This document shows positions 9,401 to 18,163 of a stretch of DNA of 64,000 nucleotides, piece after piece. Under the pieces are notes generated by a model. The model saw nothing but the letters and a program-made list of their open reading frames with translations, had not been told where the DNA came from and made no database searches. Numbering within the stretch: position 1 is the stretch's first letter; every line of letters starts with the position of its first letter. A program made the translations under genes and the position numbers. Source of the DNA: Terrimonas_A sp036262095 (GTDB lineage Bacteria > Bacteroidota > Bacteroidia > Chitinophagales > Chitinophagaceae); contig DATAJQ010000097.1 in the NCBI GenBank assembly GCA_036262095.1, positions 16,329-80,328 on the forward strand. Direction: 5' to 3'.

Positions 9401-10453
9401 GTTTACGCTCACCCATAATACCCCCGATCTGTCTATGAAAAACGCACTGATACGGGCAGGTGGGCCGCTGTTTTCCCAAAGCAGCTCTAATGATCCTTTA
9501 TCTGTAAGGCGGTATATACGTCCATAATATTCAAAATAAACATGGCCTTCAGGGTCTAGCTGCAAACCGGTTTCACCCTGTATCGCATGCGGGACAGGTG
9601 TCGGTAATACAATGGCGGTACTTGTTTTTTTGTTGACATCCAGCAATGTCAGCGTGTTCTTCTCTAATGTGGCCAGCCGGTTATTGGAATAGCTAATAAT
9701 GGAAAATTTTTCTCCAAATACATTCCAGTCAGGGTTGGGTGGTTGCTGATCTATATGTGTGTCAAAAGCTGACCATTCAAATTTTGTCCGCGAGGTATCA
9801 CTTACATGCACCCCGTTTTTACTTATGATATATATTTTTCCCTCGGGCGATTGTGTAATGGCACATATAGTATCAGTCTGCAACATCCCATTGGAAGTAT
9901 TTGCATAATGAACGTTGCCTGTAACGCCATCTAACCAGCCCATCCCTTTGTTTCCATTTACGGTGAAAAACCAATTGCTGGTACTGAAACCGAACCGGTA
10001 AGACTGCCACCGGATGCCAGGTATTTCAGCGAGCCGGGCGCGGATATTGTTGCGGGTTATCTTAAAAGTTCTGAGATCGAATTCGTCTGCCTGCGTGGCG
10101 CTGTAATAAATGGTAACAATATTGTTGATCTGTTTACCTAATCCATTCAGTGTATTGGCCGCCAGGCTTGAACTATCTTTAGGGTTATACCGGAATGTTC
10201 TGAATCCCCTGCCATCATAACGGCAAAACCCATCCAGCGTACTTAGCCATATAAAACCATCATCGTCCTGTATAATACCCGAAATATAACTTTGAGGGAG
10301 CCCGTCTTCTACACCAAAATGTTGTTGATTGGTAAAAATGCGTTGTTGCCCGGAAGCAGCCTGTGGTACTACGAATAAACCAGCAATAAGGAATGATCTT
10401 ATACTCCTGGTAAAAGAAAACAGATAAGCAGTCTTGGTGGTCAACCTCGGCAT
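6461..10453 (-). CDS. Hybrid two-component system regulator (HTCS) of the polysaccharide utilisation locus
   Basis: 1330 residues, full length for the family. Order: signal/anchor segment (residues about 13-35), two seven-bladed propellers made of Reg_prop repeats (IFTNQQHFGVEDGLPQSYIS at about 39, FIWLSTLDG later), Y_Y_Y domain (about 705-770), transmembrane helix (about 778-800), histidine kinase with phosphoacceptor His near 838 (NITHEFRTPL) and ATP-binding GGTGIGLSLV, receiver domain (phosphoacceptor Asp near 1129 in ISDVMMPG), and C-terminal AraC-type DNA-binding domain (about 1225-1330). Such proteins sense an oligosaccharide in the periplasm and directly activate nearby susC/susD genes. 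It lies beside the divergent carbohydrate locus at 13.7-34.6 kb, its likely target. Confidence 0.95.
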   Translation of the reverse strand: MPRLTTKTAYLFSFTRSIRSFLIAGLFVVPQAASGQQRIFTNQQHFGVEDGLPQSYISGIIQDDDGFIWLSTLDGFCRYDGRGFRTFRYNPKDSSSLAANTLNGLGKQINNIVTIYYSATQADEFDLRTFKITRNNIRARLAEIPGIRWQSYRFGFSTSNWFFTVNGNKGMGWLDGVTGNVHYANTSNGMLQTDTICAITQSPEGKIYIISKNGVHVSDTSRTKFEWSAFDTHIDQQPPNPDWNVFGEKFSIISYSNNRLATLEKNTLTLLDVNKKTSTAIVLPTPVPHAIQGETGLQLDPEGHVYFEYYGRIYRLTDKGSLELLWENSGPPARISAFFIDRSGVLWVSVNAQGVLKIDLQALHFESYKNDGNFIEEIAGLLGSNKAKLPFGWKDPDAGYYFRQAWDDKGDLYSCNNWYERDGVFQFTKQGFRRFAHLPDKKIFTAVVTMPGDEIWAFDQAESVWYTWSNADAVPKKLQPDPANFTAVELADARYIGGYIWMTTLTNGLFQFDGKKLVAKYAGRVGTNDVPKALTEICADPTDKNKFWIGSRGGGLLLWDAQKGLQRAYTMDDGLPNNTIYCILPDKTGKIWCSTNKGIFRLDPKTNRIIAFEKTDGLPGNEFNRAHKFILPDGRLLFGGLDGYCIFDPADFELPNKTERVPVLLTGLLINNEPQDVNRANSFIKHSLSTLSVIDLPYDKNYLRFEFAALMYNQPQKIKYRYQLEGVDKGWIENGYSNIAFYSALSPGNYTFKINATDDNGLWSNAITSIKVNIRPPFWRTWWAWLIYSLIVLALIRWYFLFRERRLRIQQNLIFERREALRLKEVDELKDRFFSNITHEFRTPLTLIITPLEKLAEEPSLSAAAVRNIKTAQRNSKQLLRLVNEFLDFSKLDHGQLRLKTTAGEIDVFTSDCVSTFEVTAQDKNITLSFTADKVAGYYLFDEEKWEKIITNLVSNALKFTPENGIVAVTLSTTPEGEIRLDVTDNGPGIPKELHEKIFTRFYQVDDSAIRNYGGTGIGLSLVKELTALMDGSVEVDSLPGGYTCFTVTVPMKKVEKPQVTPLVEKGNSPTQTDQTAQADAPLLLVAEDNDELRAFLVETLCKQYRVLEASDGSKAWEIILQELPDLIISDVMMPGRDGFDLCKMCKTDSRTSHIGFILLTSKAAHDARLRGLGTGADDYLTKPFNLPELELRTANLYRLQQSQREWLQSQLSHLKPADPLPEVTDPFLVRLYEEINAKLDDAELGVDYLCKVMAMSRSTLNRKLKSLLNISTNDLIRQYRLQKASGLIAAGLDIASAAYQTGFSSPSYFSQCFKEQYGLSPTDWFSKHK

Positions 10454-10553
10454 TTATTAAGATGGTAAAAGCAAAGCAGTTTGCGGCAGTTATATCATCA
10501 ATAAAGATAATGCAATTGTCATCATTAACTCATACCCTGAGGCGTTATTGATT

Positions 10554-13142
10554 TCAGGCGATAACCTCTTCAAATCTGAGATGGAATGCTGTACCGATCG
10601 TCAATGAATATTCATTAATAAAACTATCATATACACTTTTGGCAACCTTCGGCTTGCCCAGCTTGTATAATTCCCTGCACTTGATGAGCAGAGCATGTTC
10701 ATTGAGGGGATCCTGCATAAAAATGATATCGCAGATAGCGATCAGGTTGGCGGGGGACTGACGTAGTTCCGGTTTTTGGGCGAGCAGCAGCATAGCGTCG
10801 ATAATACGGCTGGCATAATCCGATTTGAAACTGTCAAGCCATTCGTAATCGAGGTCAGGCAATAAGCTCCCTTTGGAAGCGACGCGGATCAATTCAGTGT
10901 GATCAACTTTCTGTTGCCGGAGTGCGTCAGTGATCAGCGGTTGTACATGAAAATAATCACAATGCACAGATGGATCGAAAGTGAGCAGCCAGTGATTTCC
11001 TTCATTATTTATAAATACATTACCTACCTGCTCCAGCAGTGTACGGAGTTTTTTAATGTTCACACCACGGTTGTTGCGGGCGCTTTCTTCACTTTTGTCG
11101 GGCCACAGCAGGTTTCGCATCTGAACAGATGAAATGCCTTTACCGGTTTTGACTGTATACAATGCCAGCAGCACCAGCAATTGTTTGAGCGAGGGGGTAA
11201 AGGCTGCGGATATATTGCCCCCATTCTTATCAATCACCTGGAAACCGCCCAGTAATGAAATAGAAGATGCACCACTGGTTGCAGGCAGCACAGGGCTGCC
11301 AATCGGCAATGCAGGAGCAGGTAGGTAAGATTCCGTTACTGCCTGTTCTTCCACAATTGGTTGCTGCGCAGGCTTGGGAGAGACCTTTACCTTTTTGCGG
11401 CGGAAAGTGAAATATGCCAGTACCGCTAAAAGAGGCAACAACAGCAATAACCAGCGATTGCTTTCTTCTGCAGCAAAAGAGGGTGCGACCTGTAAAGCAT
11501 CATGCTGCGATAAAGCAGGATAAGCAATGGTATATACAGTAACCTCCGTCAGGCTGTCACCAACGGGATAAGAAGTGACGGCTACCAGCTCTGCTGTGCG
11601 CGGACTGTAAAACAGGTCAGCATACGATTTAGTATCCTGGAAAAAATAAGGGATGCTGTCGCCGATAACAGTATTCCCTGGAGAGCCTAATGAAAATTTG
11701 CGCAGGTACAATGTGCTCGCATATTTATGGATCGGGTAACACAATACATAAAAGGAACTGTCGTAGGGCTCGAAATGAAGCGAGTTGGCTGTTACAAAGT
11801 TTTCGTCTTTATCCTTGCTTTCCCAAAGTTTGGTAAAAGTGAAACTGTTGAGATCAAGTTTGTACAGGTCATATAATTTTTCAGGAGATAGTTCCTGTTT
11901 ACCGCTGGCGTTTCCATAGCCGCCGAATATGAGCAGGTCGGTTGGTTCTTTGCCGGTGCCGGCTGAACTCAGATAGCGCGGTTTGATATTTCCTGTAGTT
12001 GCGATCGTATCCCATTTGCCTTTAAGCGGGTTAAAGCGTTGTACCAGGTTTTTGTAGGTAAAGTTGCCATATCCGCCAAACAGGACCAGGGAACTGTCGA
12101 CCGGCGATATTATTTTATTATGATGCCAGAAAGCCGGTTCCTTTACTTTATTGTCGTCGTTATCCCAACTGAAAGTGGAAAAATTGAAACGGGCGATCTT
12201 ATTTTTCTTGGGATCATATTGCCACAATTCCTGCCGCGCCTGATTAAATAACAGTTGATTGTTGGGGGAAGGGAAAATGGTACCACTATTATATTTTCTG
12301 ACGGCCAGTTGTGCTGTTGAAAGCGGATAGGTATACAGTGAATCGGGTGTAGCTATGATCACTGCCGATGAATCCGGTCTGAAAGTGATTTGCGGGCGAA
12401 GCAGGGCGGTGTGGATCACCGCCCTTTTTTTCCAGTAAATATGTTCATCGATCAGCCAGTGGGGATTGCGTATTTCCAATGGCTGACTGACCGTCCGATC
12501 GTACACAATATTTCCATTGTGCTGTTTCAATTCCCAGTGCCTTAACAATTGATGCTGGCTGTTAAATACTTTGATATCCCTTACTTCCATCGGCGGCACG
12601 TCGGTGGTGGAGAACTGGCCATGATCGTTGGCTCCAAAAAAAAGCCGGATACCGTTAAGCCGTGAAAAGATCAGGGTATCAGTATAGTGCTGCCCGTTAA
12701 CGGTAAGGGTGACATGATGTTTCCTGAAATCAAAAGCGGCAGCTACATCTACCCAACCCTCTTTTTTATAACCAGGTAATTGAGCCAGGTCAACAATAAT
12801 ATTATCAGGTTTATCGCCCGATACCAGGGCCAGGTTGCGGCTTGAAGTGGAATGGCTGTTGCAGATGAGGTCGATTGATTCTGTTTCATTGAGCGCCAGG
12901 CGGAAGATATAACCATACTTTTCCTTGTTGCCCATCAGCCGCATGGTAAAACCAATGCTGAAACCTTTGGAATCAACAGGCAATTCGGGAAAAGCTATGC
13001 TGGTGCGTTCATCCTTGGTAACATCATGGGAAAGAAACCGGACGCCATAGTCCACCAGAGGCTGACTTTGCGCAAGTCCGGGGAGGAAAAAACATATTAA
13101 ATAAAATAAAAATAAGCAGCTTTTCATCATCAGCAAATTCAA
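10554..13142 (-). CDS. Membrane-anchored LamG/kelch sensor fused to SARP-like transcription regulator
   Basis: 862 residues. Signal peptide (about 1-26), LamG/concanavalin-like region (about 30-200), kelch-type propeller (about 235-545; repeats VLFGGYGNFTYKN and LIFGGYGNASGK), one transmembrane helix (about 562-580, WLLLLLPLLAVLAYFTF followed by RRKK), proline-rich linker, then a cytoplasmic OmpR/SARP-type winged helix (about 628-735, with NLLWPDKSEESARNNRG and VNIKKLRTLLEQ) and a BTAD-like helical tail (about 735-862). Annotation pipelines may label such proteins galactose oxidase/kelch. The architecture implies a one-component regulator that senses outside the inner membrane and binds DNA inside. 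It is divergent from the carbohydrate locus and next to the HTCS. Domain calls rest on pattern, not search. Confidence 0.82.
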   Translation of the reverse strand: MNLLMMKSCLFLFYLICFFLPGLAQSQPLVDYGVRFLSHDVTKDERTSIAFPELPVDSKGFSIGFTMRLMGNKEKYGYIFRLALNETESIDLICNSHSTSSRNLALVSGDKPDNIIVDLAQLPGYKKEGWVDVAAAFDFRKHHVTLTVNGQHYTDTLIFSRLNGIRLFFGANDHGQFSTTDVPPMEVRDIKVFNSQHQLLRHWELKQHNGNIVYDRTVSQPLEIRNPHWLIDEHIYWKKRAVIHTALLRPQITFRPDSSAVIIATPDSLYTYPLSTAQLAVRKYNSGTIFPSPNNQLLFNQARQELWQYDPKKNKIARFNFSTFSWDNDDNKVKEPAFWHHNKIISPVDSSLVLFGGYGNFTYKNLVQRFNPLKGKWDTIATTGNIKPRYLSSAGTGKEPTDLLIFGGYGNASGKQELSPEKLYDLYKLDLNSFTFTKLWESKDKDENFVTANSLHFEPYDSSFYVLCYPIHKYASTLYLRKFSLGSPGNTVIGDSIPYFFQDTKSYADLFYSPRTAELVAVTSYPVGDSLTEVTVYTIAYPALSQHDALQVAPSFAAEESNRWLLLLLPLLAVLAYFTFRRKKVKVSPKPAQQPIVEEQAVTESYLPAPALPIGSPVLPATSGASSISLLGGFQVIDKNGGNISAAFTPSLKQLLVLLALYTVKTGKGISSVQMRNLLWPDKSEESARNNRGVNIKKLRTLLEQVGNVFINNEGNHWLLTFDPSVHCDYFHVQPLITDALRQQKVDHTELIRVASKGSLLPDLDYEWLDSFKSDYASRIIDAMLLLAQKPELRQSPANLIAICDIIFMQDPLNEHALLIKCRELYKLGKPKVAKSVYDSFINEYSLTIGTAFHLRFEEVIA

Positions 13143-13705
13143 CGTTCAGTTGGCTCCGGCTTTAGGAAACTGTTTAAAAACAGGGGCTGAAGCTAAGCCA
13201 TTTTAAGGGATCGGGCCTGTTATTTTTCCTTAAACCCGATCAGGGTAAACACTGAGATTTTTTTACGTGCTATTCCTTGTTTCCTGAAGGTGCAAATGGT
13301 ACCGGAAATTCCGGTTCCACGCTCAGGAAAGAGGCTGAAAACATACTTGAGAGGTAAAAACAGTCAGAAATTTTTTACTCCTCTGATTTATATAATTGAC
13401 TATTAAATATATAATTATGTATTATCTATTTTTTTATTTAAGGATTAATCGGCCAATTAATTTGAAATTAATTTCCTGCTAACTGTGCACATTTACTTTT
13501 ATTCCCTACTTGCTTTTTTAAACCCACAACGATTGCTATGAGATATTTTATGATTTGCCCAATGGCCGTATGCCCGGCCCATGCGCTGAGTAAAGAAGGT
13601 TTAAGCCGAGACCTGTTTTACTGACCATTCAGCGTCCGTCAAATAATTCAATCCTTCACACACGAGGTAACTACATCCATTTTTTGTATTTAAAATAATT
13701 ATTAT
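13143..13705. other. Divergent promoter region between the SARP-like regulator and the carbohydrate locus
   Basis: 563 bases with no gene I can support; a 28-codon frame at 13538-13624 has no features. Contains a 15-base palindrome (13301-13315), a 7 bp repeat GATCGGG/CCCGATC (13209-13215 and 13235-13241) and a very AT-rich stretch at 13378-13470. Promoters for both directions must lie here. Confidence 0.7.
13301..13315. promoter_or_regulatory. Palindromic operator candidate
   Basis: ACCGGAAATTCCGGT is a perfect inverted repeat (7 bp arms around one base) in the shared upstream region of the SARP-like regulator and the carbohydrate locus. Its size and position fit a dimeric regulator site; which regulator would bind is unknown. 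Confidence 0.35.
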
Positions 13706-14977
13706 ATGATTAAGTCATATATAAATGTTACCCTTTTTTCTTTGGCAGCACTGATCTTATTTTCTTCTGGCCGGGAAGTACCCGGTGGCTCCCAACCTTT
13801 ATTCAATAGTTATAAAGGACTGGTGATGGCTGGTTACCAGGGATGGTTCAATGCTGAAGGCGATGGTGCCGGCCGGGGATGGAACCATTATGTGCAACAG
13901 GGCCCCTTTCAGCCGGGTAATTGTAAAATTGATTACTGGCCTGATGTAACTGACTATCCGGTTACTTATGAATCACCTTTCCGGTTGGCCAATGGGCAGC
14001 CGGCCCGTTTATTCAGTTCCTACGATGAAAGTACCGTAGACCTCCATTTCAAATGGATGAAACAGTATGGAATAGATGGTGTGTTTATGCAGCGGTTTAT
14101 TACCACCCTCAAAAACCCTAAAGGCACACAGCATTATGAAAAAGTAATGTCATCGGCTGTGAAAGCTGCGGACACACATGGCCGTGCCATTGCTATTATG
14201 TATGATCTCTCCGGTATGAAAGCAGAGGATTATAAGGTGGTGATCGAAGACTGGAAAAAACTATCGGCCCAGTATGGTTTTGGCAAAAAGAAAAATACAA
14301 ACAGGAATTACCTGCACCATAATAATAAGCCCCTGGTAGCTGTGTGGGGCATTGGGTTCAGCGATGGCCGGAAATATGGTCTTGCCGAAGTGGAGAAGAT
14401 CATTGATTTCCTCAAAAATGATCCGGAATACGGTGGCTGTGCCGTACTCGCAGGTGTGCCCACCTGGTGGCGCGAGCTGAAATATGATACAGATGATAAT
14501 GCAGCTCTGCATGCATTGATCCGCAAAACAGATATCGTGTTGCCCTGGTTTGTGGGCCGCTACAATGAAAGTACCTATCCTTTTTTCCAGGAGCGTATCA
14601 AAGAAGATATAAAATGGTGTAAGGAAAATAAAGTGGATTACGTGCCACTGGCCTTTCCCGGATTCAGTTGGAAAAATATGCGTCCCAATGATCCATTTGA
14701 TGCTATTCCCCGCAATAAAGGACAATTTCTCTGGAAACAACTGGCAGGTGCCATTGAAGCCGGTGCGGAAATGATCTATGTAGCCATGTTTGACGAAGTG
14801 GATGAAGGCACGGCCATTTTCAAATGTGCCTCGGATGTGCCTCTAGGCAAAAGCCGGTTTGTACCACATGAAAAAGAGATTCCTTCAGATCATTATATGT
14901 GGCTGACGGGACAGGCTGCCGGTATGCTGAAAAAGGAAATCCCATATCAGAAAGAAATGCCTTATCGTACCTATTGA
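13706..14977 (+). CDS. GH71/GH99-like glycoside hydrolase (xylosidase/arabinosidase-like)
   Basis: 423 residues with an N-terminal signal peptide. The mature protein begins FNSYKGLVMAGYQGWF, the typical opening of the GH71/GH99-like TIM-barrel family found in carbohydrate loci. Near the C-terminus FDEVDEGTAIF (residues 362-372) has two glutamates three apart (Glu364, Glu367), matching the paired acids of the E-x-x-E-G motif in GH99-type enzymes, so it is probably active. No lipobox cysteine, so periplasmic or secreted. First gene of the rightward locus, 65 bases before susC. Linkage unknown: the superfamily covers endo-alpha-mannosidases and alpha-1,3-glucanases. Confidence 0.85.
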   Translation: MIKSYINVTLFSLAALILFSSGREVPGGSQPLFNSYKGLVMAGYQGWFNAEGDGAGRGWNHYVQQGPFQPGNCKIDYWPDVTDYPVTYESPFRLANGQPARLFSSYDESTVDLHFKWMKQYGIDGVFMQRFITTLKNPKGTQHYEKVMSSAVKAADTHGRAIAIMYDLSGMKAEDYKVVIEDWKKLSAQYGFGKKKNTNRNYLHHNNKPLVAVWGIGFSDGRKYGLAEVEKIIDFLKNDPEYGGCAVLAGVPTWWRELKYDTDDNAALHALIRKTDIVLPWFVGRYNESTYPFFQERIKEDIKWCKENKVDYVPLAFPGFSWKNMRPNDPFDAIPRNKGQFLWKQLAGAIEAGAEMIYVAMFDEVDEGTAIFKCASDVPLGKSRFVPHEKEIPSDHYMWLTGQAAGMLKKEIPYQKEMPYRTY

Positions 14978-15042
14978 AACAGTAAGATTTTATCCAGCAT
15001 AATGCTCACCAAACTAAGCTTAATAATTAAACAATCAATTTC

Positions 15043-18000
15043 ATGAAACAGTTTTTCTGCCTGCTCCTGGCCTGTTGTTCTTTTCTGACAGCAGTATATG
15101 CCCAGGAAGTCAGTGTTACCGGAAAGGTCACCAACCAGGAAGAGGGAACTCCTATTGAAGGGGTGAATGTAACAGCTACTGCTGCCGGTGGCGTACAGAT
15201 ACAGGCATTGACCAATGCCAGTGGTACATACACTATCCGTATTCCTGCCGGTGTAAAGGAGCTGAATTTTACGCACGTTTCCATGCAGCCTGTTACAGAA
15301 AGGATCCCTGCAGACAGAGTGCTGAATATCCAGATGAGCAATAAAGGGGTTGCTCTTGAACCGGTGGTTGTGACTGCCCTGGGTATCAAACGCGAAACAA
15401 AGGCATTGAGCTATAGCCAGCAGGGAATGGATGTGAACGCCATGAATGAAACAAAAAGCCCCAATATCCTGAATCAGTTGTCCGGTAAAATAGCAGGTCT
15501 GCAGGTAGTGCCTGCTGGTTTCAATACCGGCTCTACCCGTATTGTTATCCGCGGCAATAGTTCACTCACAGGTAATAACCAACCGCTCTTTGTAGTGGAT
15601 GGTATGCCTATCGACAATGAGCCGGGCGATGGCAGCAGCATTGACTATGGTAACAACGCTGCCGATCTCAACTCGGAAGATATCGAAAGCATACAGGTGC
15701 TGAAAGGACCTAATGCTTCGGCGCTTTATGGTTCACGTGCAGCTAATGGAGTGATCCTGGTCACCACTAAAAAAGGTTCTACCAAGTTCAATGTATCATT
15801 CAATTCAAGTGTGATGTTCCAGACGCTGACCGAATACCCGGAATATCAGAATGCGTATGGTGTGGGCACATCTTTCTATATAGATAATACCAACCGCATA
15901 CCCAAGGCCATTCAGAATTACCGCAGTTGGGGTTCTCCCATGCTGGGGCAGCCTTATGTTGCGCTCAATGGAGAAATAAAACCGTATCTGCCTCAGCCCG
16001 ATAATGTAAAGGATTTTTACAGCACTGCCAGGCTCATCACGAATGCCGTGTCGGTAGATGGCGGTAATGCTACCACCCAATACCGCTTATCATATACCAA
16101 TTATGATGGTACCAGCGTAGTGAAAGGATTTAATGAAAACAAGAAGCACAATATCAACCTGCGCATGCAGAATAAATTGGGACAGCGGGTCAACTCTGAT
16201 CTCAAGATCAATTTCATCAGGGATATAGTAGACAACCGCCAATATTCCAATGCCAATGGTCGTAACCCTACTAACCTGTATACCCATATGGCCCGCAGCA
16301 CCGAGCTGTCTGAACTGCTTCCTTATAAAGACCCGCTTACGGGAAAGGAAATTGGTACACACCGTAATTTCAGCAATCCATACTGGGTGATAAACGAAAA
16401 CCCCAACCGCGATGTAAAAGACCGTGTGATCGCATCTTTCAATCCTGAAGTGACATTAACAAAATGGTTGAAGCTGACCGGACGTGCAGGTGCTGATATA
16501 TACTGGTGGGATGGATTTGAGTTTAATAATATCGGTTCTATAGTGGCCAGCAACCCTGATGGGTTCATGCGCACCTTCAATACAAAAATGCAGAACTTCA
16601 ACCTGGAAGCACTGCTGACAGCCAATAAGAAGTTTGGCGATTTTTCATTGGTAGCCAACGTGGGTGCCAACCGCTTCAGCAGCAATTTTGAAAGAAGGGA
16701 ACAAAGAGCCAATTCTTTGCTGCAACCAGGGCTGATCAACCTTTCCAATGCAAAAGAATATCCGCAGGTAAGCCAGGAACGCCGTACCAAACAGCTTAAT
16801 TCCGTATATGGCGCTGTCTCTCTCGGATATAAAAACTATGCTTTCCTGGATCTTACAGGGCGTAATGACTGGTCATCCACATTACCAAAAAATGCTAACT
16901 CCTATTTTTATCCATCAATCGGAGGTACGCTCGTTATCACAGATATGCTGAAGATGCGCAGTTCTTTCCTGAGCTTTGCCAAACTGAGAGCTTCCCTGGC
17001 TGTAGTAGGTAATGATACTGATCCTTATCGCCTGGACCAAACTTATTCATTCAATGGCTTCTTTAACGGGGCTACAATTGCAGCACTGTCTACCACCCGC
17101 AACAATGCGGAACTGAAACCGGAGAAAACCACTTCTAAGGAAGTTGGCCTGGACCTTCGTTTCCTCAAAAACAGGTTGTCGATCGATGCCACTTATTATG
17201 ATGCTGCAACCACCAACCAGATCATCACCGCACAACTTCCTTCTTCCAGCGGCTACCAGCGCAGATTGTACAACGCCGGTAAGATCCGCAACTGGGGATA
17301 TGAACTGAGCATGAATGGTGCGATTGTTCAGAACCGGAAATTCAAATGGGAAGCGCAGCTCAACTATTCAGCCAATAATTCCCGCGTAGTGGAACTGATT
17401 GAAGGTGTACCTCGTTTTCAGCTCAACAATAACTCCAGCTATATTTATGTGTATGCAGAAGTGGGCAAACCTTACGCTTATCTACGCGGATTGGGTGTGG
17501 CGAGAAATGAAAAAGGGCAAATGTTGATAGAAGATGGTGGTTCACTCCTTGTAAAAGATAATGACAAGGCCTTCGGTACGGCCATGCCGGAGTGGATCGG
17601 TGGTATCAACAACCGTTTCACCATTGGCAAGTTTGATTTCAGTTTCCTGTTTGATATCAAGAAAGGTGGTGTATTGTATTCAGGCAGTTATTCCCGTATG
17701 CTTACCAACGGCGTAGCGGCTGAAACCCTGTATGGCAGAGATGACTATTATAAACACTTTATCATTTTTGGTGAAAGCAATGCTGAGCTGAGCGGCGGTG
17801 CTGTATGGGATGCCTATTTCCAGGATGGAACAAAGAATACAAAATTTGTAACACCTCAGAACTATGAGTATGCACGTCCCAACTATGCCGAGTTTGTGAT
17901 TTTTGATGCGTCTTTTATCAAGCTGCGCGAAGTAACGATGGGTTATACATTACCTGCCAATCTGCTGAAGAAAACATTTTTCCGTACAGCACGTGTTTCA

Positions 18001-18153
18001 CTTGCTGGCAGAAACCTGGCAATCCTGCATCGCAAAACTCCCAAAGGGGTAGATCCGGAAGCATCTTCTACATCCGGCAATGGCCAGGGAATTGAAAATG
18101 GTTCACTGCCTCCCAATGCTATTTACGGGTTCAACGTACGTCTCACTTTCTAA
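15043..18153 (+). CDS. SusC/RagA family TonB-linked outer-membrane transporter (first pair)
   Basis: 1036 residues. Signal peptide (about 1-20), carboxypeptidase-regulatory-like beta sandwich (about 24-105, VTGKVTNQEEGTPIEGVNV), TonB-dependent plug (about 115-240; PLFVVDGMPIDNEPGD, ALYGSRAANGVILVTTKKG), then the 22-strand barrel ending in YGFNVRLTF, the C-terminal Phe assembly signal. It imports oligosaccharides across the outer membrane with the SusD protein encoded 10 bases downstream. Similar over its length to the second SusC at 23471, showing an old duplication, but clearly diverged. Confidence 0.97.
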   Translation: MKQFFCLLLACCSFLTAVYAQEVSVTGKVTNQEEGTPIEGVNVTATAAGGVQIQALTNASGTYTIRIPAGVKELNFTHVSMQPVTERIPADRVLNIQMSNKGVALEPVVVTALGIKRETKALSYSQQGMDVNAMNETKSPNILNQLSGKIAGLQVVPAGFNTGSTRIVIRGNSSLTGNNQPLFVVDGMPIDNEPGDGSSIDYGNNAADLNSEDIESIQVLKGPNASALYGSRAANGVILVTTKKGSTKFNVSFNSSVMFQTLTEYPEYQNAYGVGTSFYIDNTNRIPKAIQNYRSWGSPMLGQPYVALNGEIKPYLPQPDNVKDFYSTARLITNAVSVDGGNATTQYRLSYTNYDGTSVVKGFNENKKHNINLRMQNKLGQRVNSDLKINFIRDIVDNRQYSNANGRNPTNLYTHMARSTELSELLPYKDPLTGKEIGTHRNFSNPYWVINENPNRDVKDRVIASFNPEVTLTKWLKLTGRAGADIYWWDGFEFNNIGSIVASNPDGFMRTFNTKMQNFNLEALLTANKKFGDFSLVANVGANRFSSNFERREQRANSLLQPGLINLSNAKEYPQVSQERRTKQLNSVYGAVSLGYKNYAFLDLTGRNDWSSTLPKNANSYFYPSIGGTLVITDMLKMRSSFLSFAKLRASLAVVGNDTDPYRLDQTYSFNGFFNGATIAALSTTRNNAELKPEKTTSKEVGLDLRFLKNRLSIDATYYDAATTNQIITAQLPSSSGYQRRLYNAGKIRNWGYELSMNGAIVQNRKFKWEAQLNYSANNSRVVELIEGVPRFQLNNNSSYIYVYAEVGKPYAYLRGLGVARNEKGQMLIEDGGSLLVKDNDKAFGTAMPEWIGGINNRFTIGKFDFSFLFDIKKGGVLYSGSYSRMLTNGVAAETLYGRDDYYKHFIIFGESNAELSGGAVWDAYFQDGTKNTKFVTPQNYEYARPNYAEFVIFDASFIKLREVTMGYTLPANLLKKTFFRTARVSLAGRNLAILHRKTPKGVDPEASSTSGNGQGIENGSLPPNAIYGFNVRLTF

Positions 18154-18163
18154 ATCCACAGCA

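Noticed and set aside
13538..13624. 28-codon frame before the GH71/GH99-like gene, possible leader peptide
   Set aside because: No following attenuator-like hairpin and no repeated codons that would suggest a leader.
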